NCBI RefSeq assembly: GCF_001982615.1
Contig: NZ_MLCO01000019.1
Location: 1 to 64,000 of the forward strand
Origin: Teichococcus deserti
Lineage (GTDB): Bacteria > Pseudomonadota > Alphaproteobacteria > Acetobacterales > Acetobacteraceae
Direction: 5' to 3'
DNA: 64,000 nt
A program made the position numbers and the translations under genes. Shown here piece after piece: positions 52,710 through 61,663 of the stretch (its first letter is position 1; every line of letters begins with the position of its first letter). The notes under the pieces were generated by a model, which ran no database searches, was not told where the DNA came from, and saw nothing but the letters and a program-made list of their open reading frames with translations.

Positions 52710-54556
52710 GCGTCGCGCCGCCGGAAGGCTCCGGCCAGGCCGCGCGGGAAGAACAGGACCAGCGCCAGGATCACCACGCCCAGCACCAGCCGCCAGCAAT
52801 CGGTCAGCCGCGCCAGCTGCTCCTGCAGCCCGGCATAGGCGATGGCGCCGACGATCGGGCCCGTCAGCGTCTGCACCCCGCCCAGCAGCACCATCAGCAG
52901 CGCATCGACGCTGCGGGGGATGCCGAGGAAGGAGGGAAACACGCTGCCCTTGCCATAGGCGAAGAGCGCCCCCGCCAGCCCGGCCAGCGCCGCGCTGACC
53001 GCGAAGGCGATCCAGCGGAGAAGAAAGCCGTCCAGCCCGATGGCCTCGGCGCGCAGCGGAGAATCGCGTTGCGCCCGCAGCGCCAGGCCGAAGGGCGCGC
53101 GGATGATCCGGCGCAGCAGCAGGACGCCGGCCGCCGACAGCGCCAGGCTCAGGTAGAAGAAGACCAGCCGGCCGCGCGCCCAGCCGCTCGGCCAGACGCC
53201 CAGGATGCCGTTGTCGCCGCCCGTCACCTCGACCCACTGAAAAGAAATGCTCCAGGCGATCTGGGCGAAGGCCAGGGTCAGCATGGCGGCATAGACACCC
53301 GACAACCGCACGCAGAACCAGCCGAAGAGCAGCCCGACCAGCCCGGCCGCGAAGGGGGCTGCGATCAGCCCGACCTCCATCGGCGCGGCGAGGTGCTTGA
53401 ACAGCAGCGCCGCGGCATAGGCGCCGGCGCCGAAATAGGCGGCGTGGCCGAAGCTCGCCATGCCGCCCGGGCCCATGATCAGGTGCAGGCTGGCGGCGAA
53501 CAGGACGAGGACAGAGAAATCCGCCAGCAGGATCAGCGGATAGTCGCCGAGAAATGGCGCCACGCCGACCAGCGCCACCGCCGCCGCGATCGCCGCCCAT
53601 CGCAGCGGCCCCGGCATCGGCCCGGGCAGCGGCGGGGCAGGGGCGGCGACCGGGGCGGTGGCCGCACCACGCCCCAGCAGCCCCTGCGGCCGCAGCACCA
53701 GCACCACCGCCATCACCAGGAAGACCAGCACCAGGGTGATGCGCGGGAAGACCAGGATGCCGAAGGCATGCAGCTCGCCGATGATCAGCGCCGCCAGCGC
53801 AGCACCGCCGAGGCTGCCCAAGCCCCCGATGACGACGACCACAAAGGCCTCGACGATGACGGCCATGTCCATGTGCAGGGTGACGGCCTCGCGCGGGATC
53901 TGCAGCGCGCCGCCGAGGCCCGCCAGCCCCGCCCCCAGCGCGAAGACCCCGGTGAAGAGCCGCTTCTGGTCGACGCCCAGGGCTGCCACCATCTCCCGGT
54001 CATGCGTCGCGGCGCGCAGCAGGATGCCGAAGCGGCTGCGGTGAAGCAGCAGCCAGAGCAGCCCCAGCACCACCGGCCCGACCGCGATCAGGAACAGCTC
54101 GTAGAGCGGAAAGCGCGCGCCGAAGATCTCGGTGGCGCCGCGCAGCAGCGGCGCCCGCGGCCCGAACTTGTCGTCGGGCCCCCAGAGCAGCAGCGCCACG
54201 TCCTGGACGATCAGCACCAGGGCGAAGGTGGCCAGCAGCTGGAACAGCTCGGGCGCCTGGTAGAGCCGGCGCAGCACCAGCATCTCGACCAGCGCGCCCA
54301 GCGCCGCCACGGTCAGCGCAGCGGAAAGGATAGCGCCCCAAAACCCCCAAAAACCGCCGAGCTCGGCGAAGGGGCCATGCGCCGTCAGCGTCCAGGCGAG
54401 GTACGCGCCCAGCATGTAGAGGCTGCCATGGGCGAAATTGACGATCCGGCTGACCCCGAAGATCACCGTCAGCCCCGAGGCCACCAGGAACAGCGACGAG
54501 GCGCTGGCCAGCCCGTTCAGCCCCTGGACGACCAGCCCCTGCCAATCGAAGGCCAA
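52706..54556 (-). CDS. Fused LivH-LivM permease
   Basis: 616 residues from TTG 54556, six nt after the binding-protein stop. Two permease domains in one chain: the LivH half (GLNGLASASSLFLVASGLTV, NFAHGSLYMLGAYLA; to about residue 290), a Pro-rich linker (APAPPLPGPMPGP), and the LivM half (GMASFGHAAYFGAGAYAAAL, LRAQRDSPLRAEAIGLDG). Normally these are two genes. Roughly sixteen to eighteen helices are expected. Fusion fixes 1:1 stoichiometry. Longer in-frame extension upstream runs antiphase through the binding-protein gene and is rejected. Confidence 0.9.
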   Translation of the reverse strand: MAFDWQGLVVQGLNGLASASSLFLVASGLTVIFGVSRIVNFAHGSLYMLGAYLAWTLTAHGPFAELGGFWGFWGAILSAALTVAALGALVEMLVLRRLYQAPELFQLLATFALVLIVQDVALLLWGPDDKFGPRAPLLRGATEIFGARFPLYELFLIAVGPVVLGLLWLLLHRSRFGILLRAATHDREMVAALGVDQKRLFTGVFALGAGLAGLGGALQIPREAVTLHMDMAVIVEAFVVVVIGGLGSLGGAALAALIIGELHAFGILVFPRITLVLVFLVMAVVLVLRPQGLLGRGAATAPVAAPAPPLPGPMPGPLRWAAIAAAVALVGVAPFLGDYPLILLADFSVLVLFAASLHLIMGPGGMASFGHAAYFGAGAYAAALLFKHLAAPMEVGLIAAPFAAGLVGLLFGWFCVRLSGVYAAMLTLAFAQIAWSISFQWVEVTGGDNGILGVWPSGWARGRLVFFYLSLALSAAGVLLLRRIIRAPFGLALRAQRDSPLRAEAIGLDGFLLRWIAFAVSAALAGLAGALFAYGKGSVFPSFLGIPRSVDALLMVLLGGVQTLTGPIVGAIAYAGLQEQLARLTDCWRLVLGVVILALVLFFPRGLAGAFRRRDA

Positions 54557-54561
54557 AAGCC

Positions 54562-55782
54562 TCAGTCCTGCGGCCGCCAGGCGCGCACCTCGGCCTCGCC
54601 GGGCAGGTAGTCGGCGCCGTCGGCATAGCGCCAGTCGACCATCCTGCCGCGCTTGCCCTCGAGCTTGGTGCGCCCGACGAAGGCGCCCAGCGTCGACTGG
54701 TGGTCGGCGGCGCGGAAGGTGACCTCGCCGGTGCCGTAGCCGGTCGGGAAGCGGATGCCGCGGAAGGCCTCCACCATCGCCTCGGTCTCGGTGCTGCGCG
54801 CTTTCCGCAGCATCGCGGCGATCGCCTGGACATTGTCGTAGCCGACGATCGAGCCGCAGCGCGGCAGCTCGCCGAATTTCTGCCGATAGGCGTCGCGCAG
54901 CTTCACATGCGTCTCGTTGTTCAGGTCGTCGCGCGGATAGCCGGTGACGATCCAGCCATCCGGGCATTCCTCGCCCAGAGGCTCGAGATATTCCGGCTCG
55001 CCCGACAGCATCGAGGCGACGGTGCGGCCTTCGAACAGGCCCCGGGTGTTGCCCTGGCGGACAAAGTTGAGGAGGTCGGTGCCGAAGGTGACGTTGAAGA
55101 TACCCTCGGGACGCAGCCGCTCCAGCGCCTGCACCGTGGCGCCGGCATCGATCCGCCCCAGCGCCGGGAACTGCTCGCCGACGAAGGTGGCATCGGGGCG
55201 CTTCTTCGCCAGCAGCTCGCGGAACCACTTCACCGCCGACTGGCCGTATTCGTAGTTGGGCGCGACGGTGGCCCAGCGCATGGCGGGCAGCTTCGCCGCC
55301 TCCTCGACCAGCATGGCGGCCTGCATATAGGTGCTGGGCCGCAGCCGGAAGGTGTAGCGGTTGCCCCGCGACCAGACCAGCGCATCGGTCAGCGGCTCGC
55401 TGGCGGCATAGAGCTTCTTGTTCTGCCGGGCGAAATCACCCAGCGCCAGGCCGACATTGGACAGATAGCCGCCCGCCAGCAGCGCCACGCCCTCGGCATT
55501 GACCAGCTCGCCCGCCAGGCGCACGGCATCCTCGGGCTTGCCGGCATCGTCGCGGAAGACGGTCTCCAGCGGGCGGCCATCGATGCCGCCCGCGGCGTTG
55601 ACCTGCTCCTGCGCCAGGAGCCAGCCATTGCGGTAAGGGCCGAGGAAGGCCGGCTGGGCGGTATAGGAATTGATCTCGCCGATGCGGATGGGGCCACCCT
55701 GCGCCCGCGACACCGCCGGCCGCGCCAAAGCCGCGACCGCAACACCCGCCATCAGGCCACGACGGCCAACACCATGGAGCAT
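54562..55782 (-). CDS. Branched-chain amino-acid-type ABC substrate-binding protein
   Basis: 406 residues from ATG 55782. Signal peptide GRRGLMAGVAVAALARPAVS with twin Arg, then a type I periplasmic-binding fold: IRIGEINSYTAQPAFLGPYR, LVNAEGVALLAGGYLSNVGL and RWATVAPNYEYGQSAVKWF. Periplasmic ligand receptor of the LivFG/LivHM importer. The recognition of amino acids, amides or aromatic acids cannot be decided from sequence. A hairpin repeat lies 58 nt upstream. Confidence 0.93.
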   Translation of the reverse strand: MLHGVGRRGLMAGVAVAALARPAVSRAQGGPIRIGEINSYTAQPAFLGPYRNGWLLAQEQVNAAGGIDGRPLETVFRDDAGKPEDAVRLAGELVNAEGVALLAGGYLSNVGLALGDFARQNKKLYAASEPLTDALVWSRGNRYTFRLRPSTYMQAAMLVEEAAKLPAMRWATVAPNYEYGQSAVKWFRELLAKKRPDATFVGEQFPALGRIDAGATVQALERLRPEGIFNVTFGTDLLNFVRQGNTRGLFEGRTVASMLSGEPEYLEPLGEECPDGWIVTGYPRDDLNNETHVKLRDAYRQKFGELPRCGSIVGYDNVQAIAAMLRKARSTETEAMVEAFRGIRFPTGYGTGEVTFRAADHQSTLGAFVGRTKLEGKRGRMVDWRYADGADYLPGEAEVRAWRPQD

Positions 55783-55840
55783 CGTACCAACCTTTCGCCA
55801 GTCCGGCGGACCTTCGGACAGAAAGAAAGGCAAGGAAAGG

Positions 55841-55880
55841 CTGGGGGAAGGAATTCCCCCAGACCCCCATCTTTTTTCTG
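55841..55880 (+). repeat. Dispersed hairpin repeat, single copy with purine leader
   Basis: Stem CTGGGGGAA / TTCCCCCAG with loop GGAA, then ACCCCCATCTTTTTTCTG. To its left CAGAAAGAAAGG (from 55819) can pair with the tail CTTTTTTCTG, so the whole unit is a stem around the hairpin. It lies downstream of the 51-aa peptide gene and upstream of the ABC binding-protein gene on the minus strand. Confidence 0.8.
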
Positions 55881-55933
55881 CCGATGCTGCCGCCGAGGGT
55901 GGGACGGCAGGACAAATGACCCGGGCCAAGGCG

Positions 55934-56089
55934 CTAGCTGCGGCGCGATCTCAGCCAGCGAAGCAGGCTCCACCCGCTCAGGACCAGCATCACGCCCGAG
56001 AATATATGGAACCAAGGATCCGGCAGCCGCAGCGACCTGATCAGGCCGATCAGATTGCCGAAGAACTCCCGGGCACCGCCGCCTTTCAC
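55934..56089 (-). CDS. 51-residue single-helix membrane peptide
   Basis: Frame starts with GTG 56089 overlapping the aminotransferase stop as GTGA and ends at TAG 55934. Residues: [20 protein letters not shown], then [20 protein letters not shown], then LRWLRSRRS. It shows an amphipathic front, one hydrophobic helix and a basic tail, a convincing membrane topology. No family recognised. The GTGA coupling, and protein-like composition in a 203-bp gap that otherwise has no gene, support it. Function unknown; it may be part of the upstream gene's unit. Confidence 0.6.
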   Translation of the reverse strand: MKGGGAREFFGNLIGLIRSLRLPDPWFHIFSGVMLVLSGWSLLRWLRSRRS

Positions 56090-57261
56090 CCCAGGCGGCC
56101 AGGCAGCGCCGCCAAGGCCTCGACCTCGGCATTCGCGAAGGCCAGCCGCAGATGGCGATCCTGCCCCGGGCCGAAGAAGGGGCCCGGCAAGGTCAGCAAG
56201 CCACGCTCCGCCGCCAGCGCTTCGGCCACTCCAAGCGCGTCGCCCCGGTCAGAGGGGATGCGCAGATACGCAAAATACGTCCCCAAGGCATCGATCTGCC
56301 AGTCGGGCGCCGCGGCCAAGGCAGCGCGAAAGGCCTCGGCCCGCCCGGCCATGATCGCCCGGTTGCCGCGGCGCCATTCGGCCAGCGCCGGCACCGCCCA
56401 GACCAGCGCCGCCTGGGCCGGCCGCGCCGCGCAGATCTGCATGGTGTCCAGCAGCTTCATCAGCTCGGTCCGGAAGGCGCCGCCGCCGACCACCGCCCCC
56501 ACCCGGTGCCCCGGGATGCAGTAGGACTTGGCGAAGGAATAGAGCTGCACCAGCCCATCCCCCCAGTCGGGATTCGAGAACAGCGGATGCGGTGGTGTCG
56601 CACTTTCAGGAAGAAAATCGCGATAGGTCTCGTCCAGCACCAGCCAGATGCCGCGCTGCCGGCAGGTCTCGGCGATGGCGGCGATGACGGCCGGTGGATA
56701 GATCGCCCCCGTCGGGTTGTTCGGCGTCACCAGCACCACCGCCCGGACATTCGGGGTGATCGCCGCCGCCAGCCGCCCGGCGTCGGGCACGAAGCCGTCC
56801 TCGGCGCGGGTCTCGAAGGGCAGGGCCTCGATGCCCAGCAGCTCCAGCGCCATGCGGTGGTTGAAGTACCAGGGCGTCGGCAGCAGCACCGCGTCGCCGC
56901 TGCCGGCCAGCACCGTCATGGTCATGGTGAAGGCCAGGTTGCAGCCGGCGGTGATCGCCACCTGCGCCGGCGACACCGCCGCGCCATAGAAGCCGCTGAC
57001 ATCGGCGGCGAAGGCTTCGCGCAGCGCCAGGTCGCCATCGATCGGACCATAGCCGGCGGCGGCGCGATGGCCGGCGGCCTCGGCCAGCCGCGCCAGCATC
57101 CCGGGATGCGGCGGATAGCCCGGCACCGCCTGGGTCAGGTCGAGCATCGGCCCGGCCTGCCCGGCATAGCGGGCGGCCCAGCCGCGGGCGGCGGGAATCG
57201 GGGGCGCAGAGGTCGCGCCGACGCGCGGCGACAGGCGAAGGCTTGGCATGCCCCTTCTCAT
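56086..57261 (-). CDS. Class I/II PLP-dependent aminotransferase
   Basis: 391 residues. Fold type [21 protein letters not shown] near residue 42, [27 protein letters not shown] and PLP lysine in [15 protein letters not shown]. It groups with aspartate/aromatic-type aminotransferases. ATG 57261 is used; an ATG at 57249 lies just after AGAAGGGGC. Divergent from the hexapeptide acyltransferase gene. The 51-aa membrane peptide gene overlaps its stop codon. Confidence 0.88.
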   Translation of the reverse strand: MRRGMPSLRLSPRVGATSAPPIPAARGWAARYAGQAGPMLDLTQAVPGYPPHPGMLARLAEAAGHRAAAGYGPIDGDLALREAFAADVSGFYGAAVSPAQVAITAGCNLAFTMTMTVLAGSGDAVLLPTPWYFNHRMALELLGIEALPFETRAEDGFVPDAGRLAAAITPNVRAVVLVTPNNPTGAIYPPAVIAAIAETCRQRGIWLVLDETYRDFLPESATPPHPLFSNPDWGDGLVQLYSFAKSYCIPGHRVGAVVGGGAFRTELMKLLDTMQICAARPAQAALVWAVPALAEWRRGNRAIMAGRAEAFRAALAAAPDWQIDALGTYFAYLRIPSDRGDALGVAEALAAERGLLTLPGPFFGPGQDRHLRLAFANAEVEALAALPGRLG

Positions 57262-57342
57262 GCCGCGGGACGGCGGGAAAGCAAGCGCTTTCCGTCGCCG
57301 ATGTTTCTCGCCACTGTCGCCGAAGCGTCATGGTGCAGCGCT

Positions 57343-57990
57343 ATGACGCCGGCCCCACCGCGCCCCGAGGACCCGACCTTGCCCAAGCTGGCCGAAACCT
57401 TCCTGCACCCGACCGTCCGCCAGCGCGAGACCGTCATCGGCCAGTCCTGCGAGGTGCTGGAGCACAGCGCCATCGAATACAGCACGCTCGGCGACTACAG
57501 CTATCTGGGCCAGCACTGCATGGTGGCGGATGCCGAGATCGGCCGCTTCTGCGCCATCGCCGCCATGGTGCGGATCGGCGCGCCCAACCACCCGACCGGC
57601 CGCGCCGCGCAGCACCGCTTCACCTATTGCCCGGAATACTACGATGGCAGCGCGAGCCGCGACGCCAGCTTCTTCGCCGACCGCCGCGGCGACCGCGTGG
57701 TCATCGGCCATGACGTCTGGATCGGCCATGGCGTCACCGTGCTGCCCGGCGTGACCGTGGGCCACGGCGCCGTGCTGGCCGCCGGCGCCGTGGTGACCAG
57801 GGACGTGGCGCCCTACACCATCGTCGGCGGCGTCCCCGCCCGCCCGATCCGCGACCGCTTCCCGCCGGCGATCGCCGGGCGGCTGCTGCGCATCCGCTGG
57901 TGGGACTGGCCCTTCGCCACCATCATGGAGCGCCTGCCGGACTTCCAGTCGGACGACATCGCGGCCTTCTGCGAGCGCTGGGACGTCTAG
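57343..57990 (+). CDS. Hexapeptide-repeat acyltransferase, phosphonate-family type
   Basis: 215 residues from ATG 57343 (an ATG at 57301 is also in frame). Left-handed beta-helix built of hexapeptide repeats: [20 protein letters not shown], then [40 protein letters not shown]. The middle insert [16 protein letters not shown] with catalytic His and the [12 protein letters not shown] end match the CatB-like and phn-threonine-family acetyltransferases usually found with C-P lyase genes. None are present here. Acetyl-CoA-dependent O- or N-acetylation is likely. Shares a CTAG with the convergent glycosylase stop. Confidence 0.85.
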   Translation: MTPAPPRPEDPTLPKLAETFLHPTVRQRETVIGQSCEVLEHSAIEYSTLGDYSYLGQHCMVADAEIGRFCAIAAMVRIGAPNHPTGRAAQHRFTYCPEYYDGSASRDASFFADRRGDRVVIGHDVWIGHGVTVLPGVTVGHGAVLAAGAVVTRDVAPYTIVGGVPARPIRDRFPPAIAGRLLRIRWWDWPFATIMERLPDFQSDDIAAFCERWDV

Positions 57991-58643
57991 GACGCTTCCC
58001 CCGCCGGCCGCCCGGTGGCGTGCCGCCAGTGATGCCAGAGCAGCCGGGCGGCCAGCGACCGCCAGGGGCTCCAGGCCTCGGCCAGGCGGGACAGCTCCTT
58101 CGGCGTCGGCCGGGCGGGCAGCGACTTCAGGTGCTGCAGCCCGGCCGCCAGCGCCACGTCGCCCTGCGGGAAGATGTCCGGCCGGTCCTCGGCGAACATC
58201 AGATGCACCTGCGCCGTCCAGGGCCCCAGCCCGCGCTGCGCCGAGAGATGCGCGATGGCGGCCTCATCGGCCATGCCCGGCAGCGCCGCGAAGTCCAGCA
58301 CCCCGGCGCGGCAGGCCTCGGCCAGGCTGCGCAGATGCGCGACCTTGGGGCGGGACAGGCCGGCGGCGCGCAGCTGCTCGTTGGTCAGCGCCAGCATGCC
58401 TTCCGGCTCCAGCGCCCCGGGCAATGCCGAAAAGCGCTTCCAGATGGCGGTGGCGGCCTGGTTGCTGATCTGCTGGCCCAGCACCGTGCGCGCCAGCCCG
58501 CCGAAGCCCTGCGGCCGGCTGCGCCAGGGCAGCGGGCCGGCCGCGGCCTCGATGCCGGCGAAAGCGGGGTCGAGCACGGCCAGTTCCAGCATGCCGGCGC
58601 GGGCCCAGGCGGGCACCTCAGGCGAATCGATGACGACGGTCAT
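57987..58643 (-). CDS. DNA-3-methyladenine glycosylase II (AlkA-like)
   Basis: 218 residues from ATG 58643. HhH-GPD superfamily: helix-hairpin-helix [14 protein letters not shown] at 133-146 and catalytic Asp162 in [11 protein letters not shown]. The [11 protein letters not shown] segment (54-64) is the conserved DNA-contact helix. Removes alkylated purines in base excision repair. It lacks the N-terminal TATA-binding-like domain of E. coli AlkA. Ends in a shared CTAG with the hexapeptide gene. Confidence 0.9.
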   Translation of the reverse strand: MTVVIDSPEVPAWARAGMLELAVLDPAFAGIEAAAGPLPWRSRPQGFGGLARTVLGQQISNQAATAIWKRFSALPGALEPEGMLALTNEQLRAAGLSRPKVAHLRSLAEACRAGVLDFAALPGMADEAAIAHLSAQRGLGPWTAQVHLMFAEDRPDIFPQGDVALAAGLQHLKSLPARPTPKELSRLAEAWSPWRSLAARLLWHHWRHATGRPAGEAS

Positions 58644-58650
58644 GCCCGCA

Positions 58651-59193
58651 TTATTCAGGGCAGAGCGCATCCTCGGGCAAGCCGCCCAGCTGCAGCGCCA
58701 TGGCCATGCGGCTGAAGCGGCGCGGATCGACGTCGCCGCCGGCGGCCAGCCACAGCATGTCGCCGCCGCGCGAGATCAGCGCCACCCGCGACCCCGGCAC
58801 CTGCCGCGGCGGCAGCCCGTCGCGCGGCCCGGACCAGAGGCCGAGCCGGCAGCGCCCCGGCCCGCGATATCCGGCATAGATGCCGCCGGCGACGCGCTGG
58901 CTCTGCGCCAGGGTCAGCCCGGCGCCGGCGAGGTCCGGCAGGCGCGCCAGGCTGGTCGCCGGCAGCATGGTGCTGGAGCGCAGCCCGGCGGCGAAGGCGC
59001 GGTGGGCGGCCAGCACCGGCGGCTCGCGCTCACGCTCGACCAGCAGGGCGACGCCGCCGGCCAGGGCCAGGGCGGTGACGACCGAGGCGCTGAAGCGCAG
59101 CCAGTCGCCCCGCGTCGGCCGCCGGTCGCGCAACCCGGCACCGCGCATCGGCGGGGCGGCGGCAAGCGGCGGCATCGGCGACGGGACGGGCAT
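58651..59193 (-). CDS. Unknown membrane-anchored protein, anti-sigma-like layout
   Basis: 180 residues. A basic Pro-rich front, one membrane helix (FSASVVTALALAGGVALLVE, about 34-53) and an extracytoplasmic part of 125 residues. The layout recalls anti-sigma factors, but no zinc-binding anti-sigma motif is present and no sigma gene is next to it. It ends 7 nt before the glycosylase start. Divergent from the response regulator gene across 210 bp. Confidence 0.65.
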   Translation of the reverse strand: MPVPSPMPPLAAAPPMRGAGLRDRRPTRGDWLRFSASVVTALALAGGVALLVEREREPPVLAAHRAFAAGLRSSTMLPATSLARLPDLAGAGLTLAQSQRVAGGIYAGYRGPGRCRLGLWSGPRDGLPPRQVPGSRVALISRGGDMLWLAAGGDVDPRRFSRMAMALQLGGLPEDALCPE

Positions 59194-59403
59194 GACGGCG
59201 GCAGCCTAGCTGTCGCCGCCCCCTTGCGGAAGCGTGACGGTGGCGTTCGTGTGACGCAAAATTCACGGGAAACGCGCCAGCCGGGCGCAAGCAGGCGCGC
59301 CGCGCGGATTGAATTTCCCGGCGGAATGAAACGAAGTGCGACGGCGCGCGGAGCGGCAAATTCCTGTAACATGCCGGGCAGGCACCCTTGCCATATCCCC
59401 GCT

Positions 59404-60225
59404 ATGGTCGAGCCCATGGAACCGCCTCCGCATATCCTGGTCGTCGATGATGATCGGGAGATCCGCGATCTTCTGTCGAAATTCCTCGAACGGCAGTCCT
59501 GCCGCGTCACCGCCGCGCGCGATGCGCGGGAGGCGCGGAGGCTCTGGCCGCTGGGGCGCTACCACCTGGTGGTGCTGGACCTGATGCTGCCCGGGGAGTC
59601 CGGCCTGGACTTCGCCCGCTGGCTGCGCAGCCAGTCCGACGTGCCGATCGTCATGCTGACGGCGATGAGCGAGGAGACCGACCGCATCGTCGGGCTCGAG
59701 CTCGGCGCCGACGACTACGTGGCCAAGCCCTTCAACCCGCGCGAGCTGCTGGCCCGCATCCGGGCGGTGCTGCGCCGCGCCAATGGCGAGGGCACGGCGA
59801 ACCAGGAGCCGCCGGCCAAGGCGATCCGCTTCGCCGGCTGGACGCTGGAGCCCGCCCGCCGCCGCCTGCTGAACATGGACGGCGTCGAGGTGCCATTGAC
59901 CGGCGGCGAGTACGAGCTGCTGATGGTGCTGGTCGAGCGGCCGAACCGGGTGCTGACCCGCGACATGCTGATGGACCTGCTGCGCGGCCGCCAGGCGGGG
60001 CCCTTCGACCGGGCGATCGACGTCGCCGTGTCGCGGCTGCGGCGCAAGCTCGAGGATGACGGGCGCAATCCCAGCCTGATCAAGACGGTGCGCGGCGGCG
60101 GCTATGTGCTGGCGGCGACCGTCGACAAGCATGCCGGGGCCGGGGCTGAGGCGGGCGCCGGCGACGCGCTCGAGGTGGACGAGCTGCCGGGGACCGTGGA
60201 GGTGGCCGGCAAGGCCGCGGGGTGA
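59404..60225 (+). CDS. OmpR-family response regulator
   Basis: 273 residues from ATG 59404 (ATG 59416 is equally possible). Receiver domain with acidic pocket DDD at about 17-19, phosphoacceptor D59 (VVLDLMLPG) and K in VAKPF, then a winged-helix DNA-binding domain (TGGEYELLMVLVERPNRVLT, SRLRRKLEDDG, KTVRGGGYVL). A roughly 40-residue acidic tail follows the DNA-binding domain. It overlaps the kinase gene by GTGA. Sequence resembles OmpR/TctD-type regulators of osmotic or envelope response. Confidence 0.95.
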   Translation: MVEPMEPPPHILVVDDDREIRDLLSKFLERQSCRVTAARDAREARRLWPLGRYHLVVLDLMLPGESGLDFARWLRSQSDVPIVMLTAMSEETDRIVGLELGADDYVAKPFNPRELLARIRAVLRRANGEGTANQEPPAKAIRFAGWTLEPARRRLLNMDGVEVPLTGGEYELLMVLVERPNRVLTRDMLMDLLRGRQAGPFDRAIDVAVSRLRRKLEDDGRNPSLIKTVRGGGYVLAATVDKHAGAGAEAGAGDALEVDELPGTVEVAGKAAG

Positions 60226-61571
60226 TTCGCCGCCTGCTGCCGCGCAGCCTCGCCTGGCGCACCGCGCTGTTCCTCAGCCTGGCGCTGATGCTGGTGCAGG
60301 CGGCGGGGCTGACCATCCATGCCCTGGACCGCGTCGACCTGCAGCGGCTGGCGATCTCGCGCGAGATCAGCGCCCGCGCCTTCGGGGTCTGGCGCACCGT
60401 GCTGCTGGCGCCGCCGGACCGGCGTGAATCCATGCTCTACGACATCGACCTGCCGCCCGGGCTGGTGGTCGACCTGTCGGAGATGCCGGCGGTGCGGCCG
60501 GGGATGCAGCGCGCGCCGCTGGCCCTTGTCCGGCTGTTCCGGCTGGACCTGATCGGTGGCGGGCTGTCGCGCTTCCGCCCGAAGGAGGCGCTGGTCGCCG
60601 GCGGGCCGCATCCGGGCATCCTGGTGGTGGCGATGCAGCTGCCCGACGGACCCTGGCTGAACATGTGGCTGTCGGTGCCGCCGCCGCGCCCCTGGCATTC
60701 CGAGACCTTCCTGTTCGCCTTCGTGCTGATGACCGGCGCGGCCTGGGCGCTGATCCTCTGGGCCACCCGCCGCCTGACGCGTCCGGTGGCGGCGCTGGCC
60801 CGCGCGGCCGAGCGGCTGGGGCGCGACGTCAACACCCCGCCGCTGCCGGAGAACGGGCCGTCGGAGGTCGCGACCGCGGCGCGCGCCTTCAACACCATGG
60901 CCGAGCGCATCCGCCGCTTCGTCGGCGACCGCACCCAGATGCTGGCCGCCATCGGCCATGACCTGCGCACGCCGATCACCCGGCTGCGGCTGCGCGCCGA
61001 ATTCCTCGACGATGACGAGCAGCGGCGGAAGATGCTGGCCGACCTCGACGAGATGGAGGCGATGGTCAATGCGACGCTGGCCTTCGCCCGCGACGATTCG
61101 GCGACCGAGCCCTCGGTGCCGCTCGACCTGGCCGCCCTGTGCCGCACCGTCCTCGACGAGGCCGCCGATGCCCGCCCCGACATGGACCCGGAGGCGATCG
61201 CCTATGAAGGCCCCGAGCGGCTGCGCATCCGCGCGCGCCCGATCGCGCTGAAACGGGCCCTGGCCAACCTGGTCGGCAATGCCCTGAATTATGGCGGGTC
61301 GGCGAAGATCCGGCTGGAGGATGCCGGCGGCCGGCCCGAGGGGCTGGTCCGGCTGGCGATCGAGGATGACGGGCCGGGCATCCCGGAGGAATCGCTGGAA
61401 GCCGTGTTCCAGCCCTTCCGCCGCCTGGAGACCAGCCGCAACCGCGAGACCGGCGGCACCGGGCTCGGCCTGCCGATCGCCCGCAACATCCTGCGCGCGC
61501 ATGGCGGCGACGTGGTGCTGCACAACCGGGGCACGGCCGGGCTGACGGCGCTGGTCACCCTTCCGGCCTAG
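60222..61571 (+). CDS. Sensor histidine kinase (EnvZ-like)
   Basis: 449 residues from GTG 60222. Membrane helix at 11-30, a periplasmic sensor region of about 130 residues, a second helix (LFAFVLMTGAAWALILWATR), HAMP domain (RRLTRPVAALARAAERLG), H-box H246 in AAIGHDLRTPITRLRLR, and ATPase boxes N (NLVGNALNYG), G1 (EDDGPGIPEE) and G2 (GGTGLGLPIARN). It phosphorylates the coupled OmpR-like regulator. The input signal cannot be read. Confidence 0.95.
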   Translation: MIRRLLPRSLAWRTALFLSLALMLVQAAGLTIHALDRVDLQRLAISREISARAFGVWRTVLLAPPDRRESMLYDIDLPPGLVVDLSEMPAVRPGMQRAPLALVRLFRLDLIGGGLSRFRPKEALVAGGPHPGILVVAMQLPDGPWLNMWLSVPPPRPWHSETFLFAFVLMTGAAWALILWATRRLTRPVAALARAAERLGRDVNTPPLPENGPSEVATAARAFNTMAERIRRFVGDRTQMLAAIGHDLRTPITRLRLRAEFLDDDEQRRKMLADLDEMEAMVNATLAFARDDSATEPSVPLDLAALCRTVLDEAADARPDMDPEAIAYEGPERLRIRARPIALKRALANLVGNALNYGGSAKIRLEDAGGRPEGLVRLAIEDDGPGIPEESLEAVFQPFRRLETSRNRETGGTGLGLPIARNILRAHGGDVVLHNRGTAGLTALVTLPA

Positions 61572-61663
61572 AGCCGACCGGCTGCGGACAGACGAAGCCA
61601 GTCGGATCCGGGACCTTGTTTGTTCGCGCGACTCAGGCGTTTCGGTGCTGCCACCTCGAGCCA

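Noticed and set aside
51960-53600. 546-codon minus-strand frame ending in LivG
   Set aside because: The front part is a shadow of the LivM domain in another frame. The real LivG start is ATG 52709, overlapping the permease stop.
55783-55929. 49-residue N-terminal extension of the ABC binding protein
   Set aside because: It translates the hairpin repeat (EKRWGSGGIPSP), a sequence that recurs in other repeat-crossing frames, and it precedes a clear signal peptide start at 55782.
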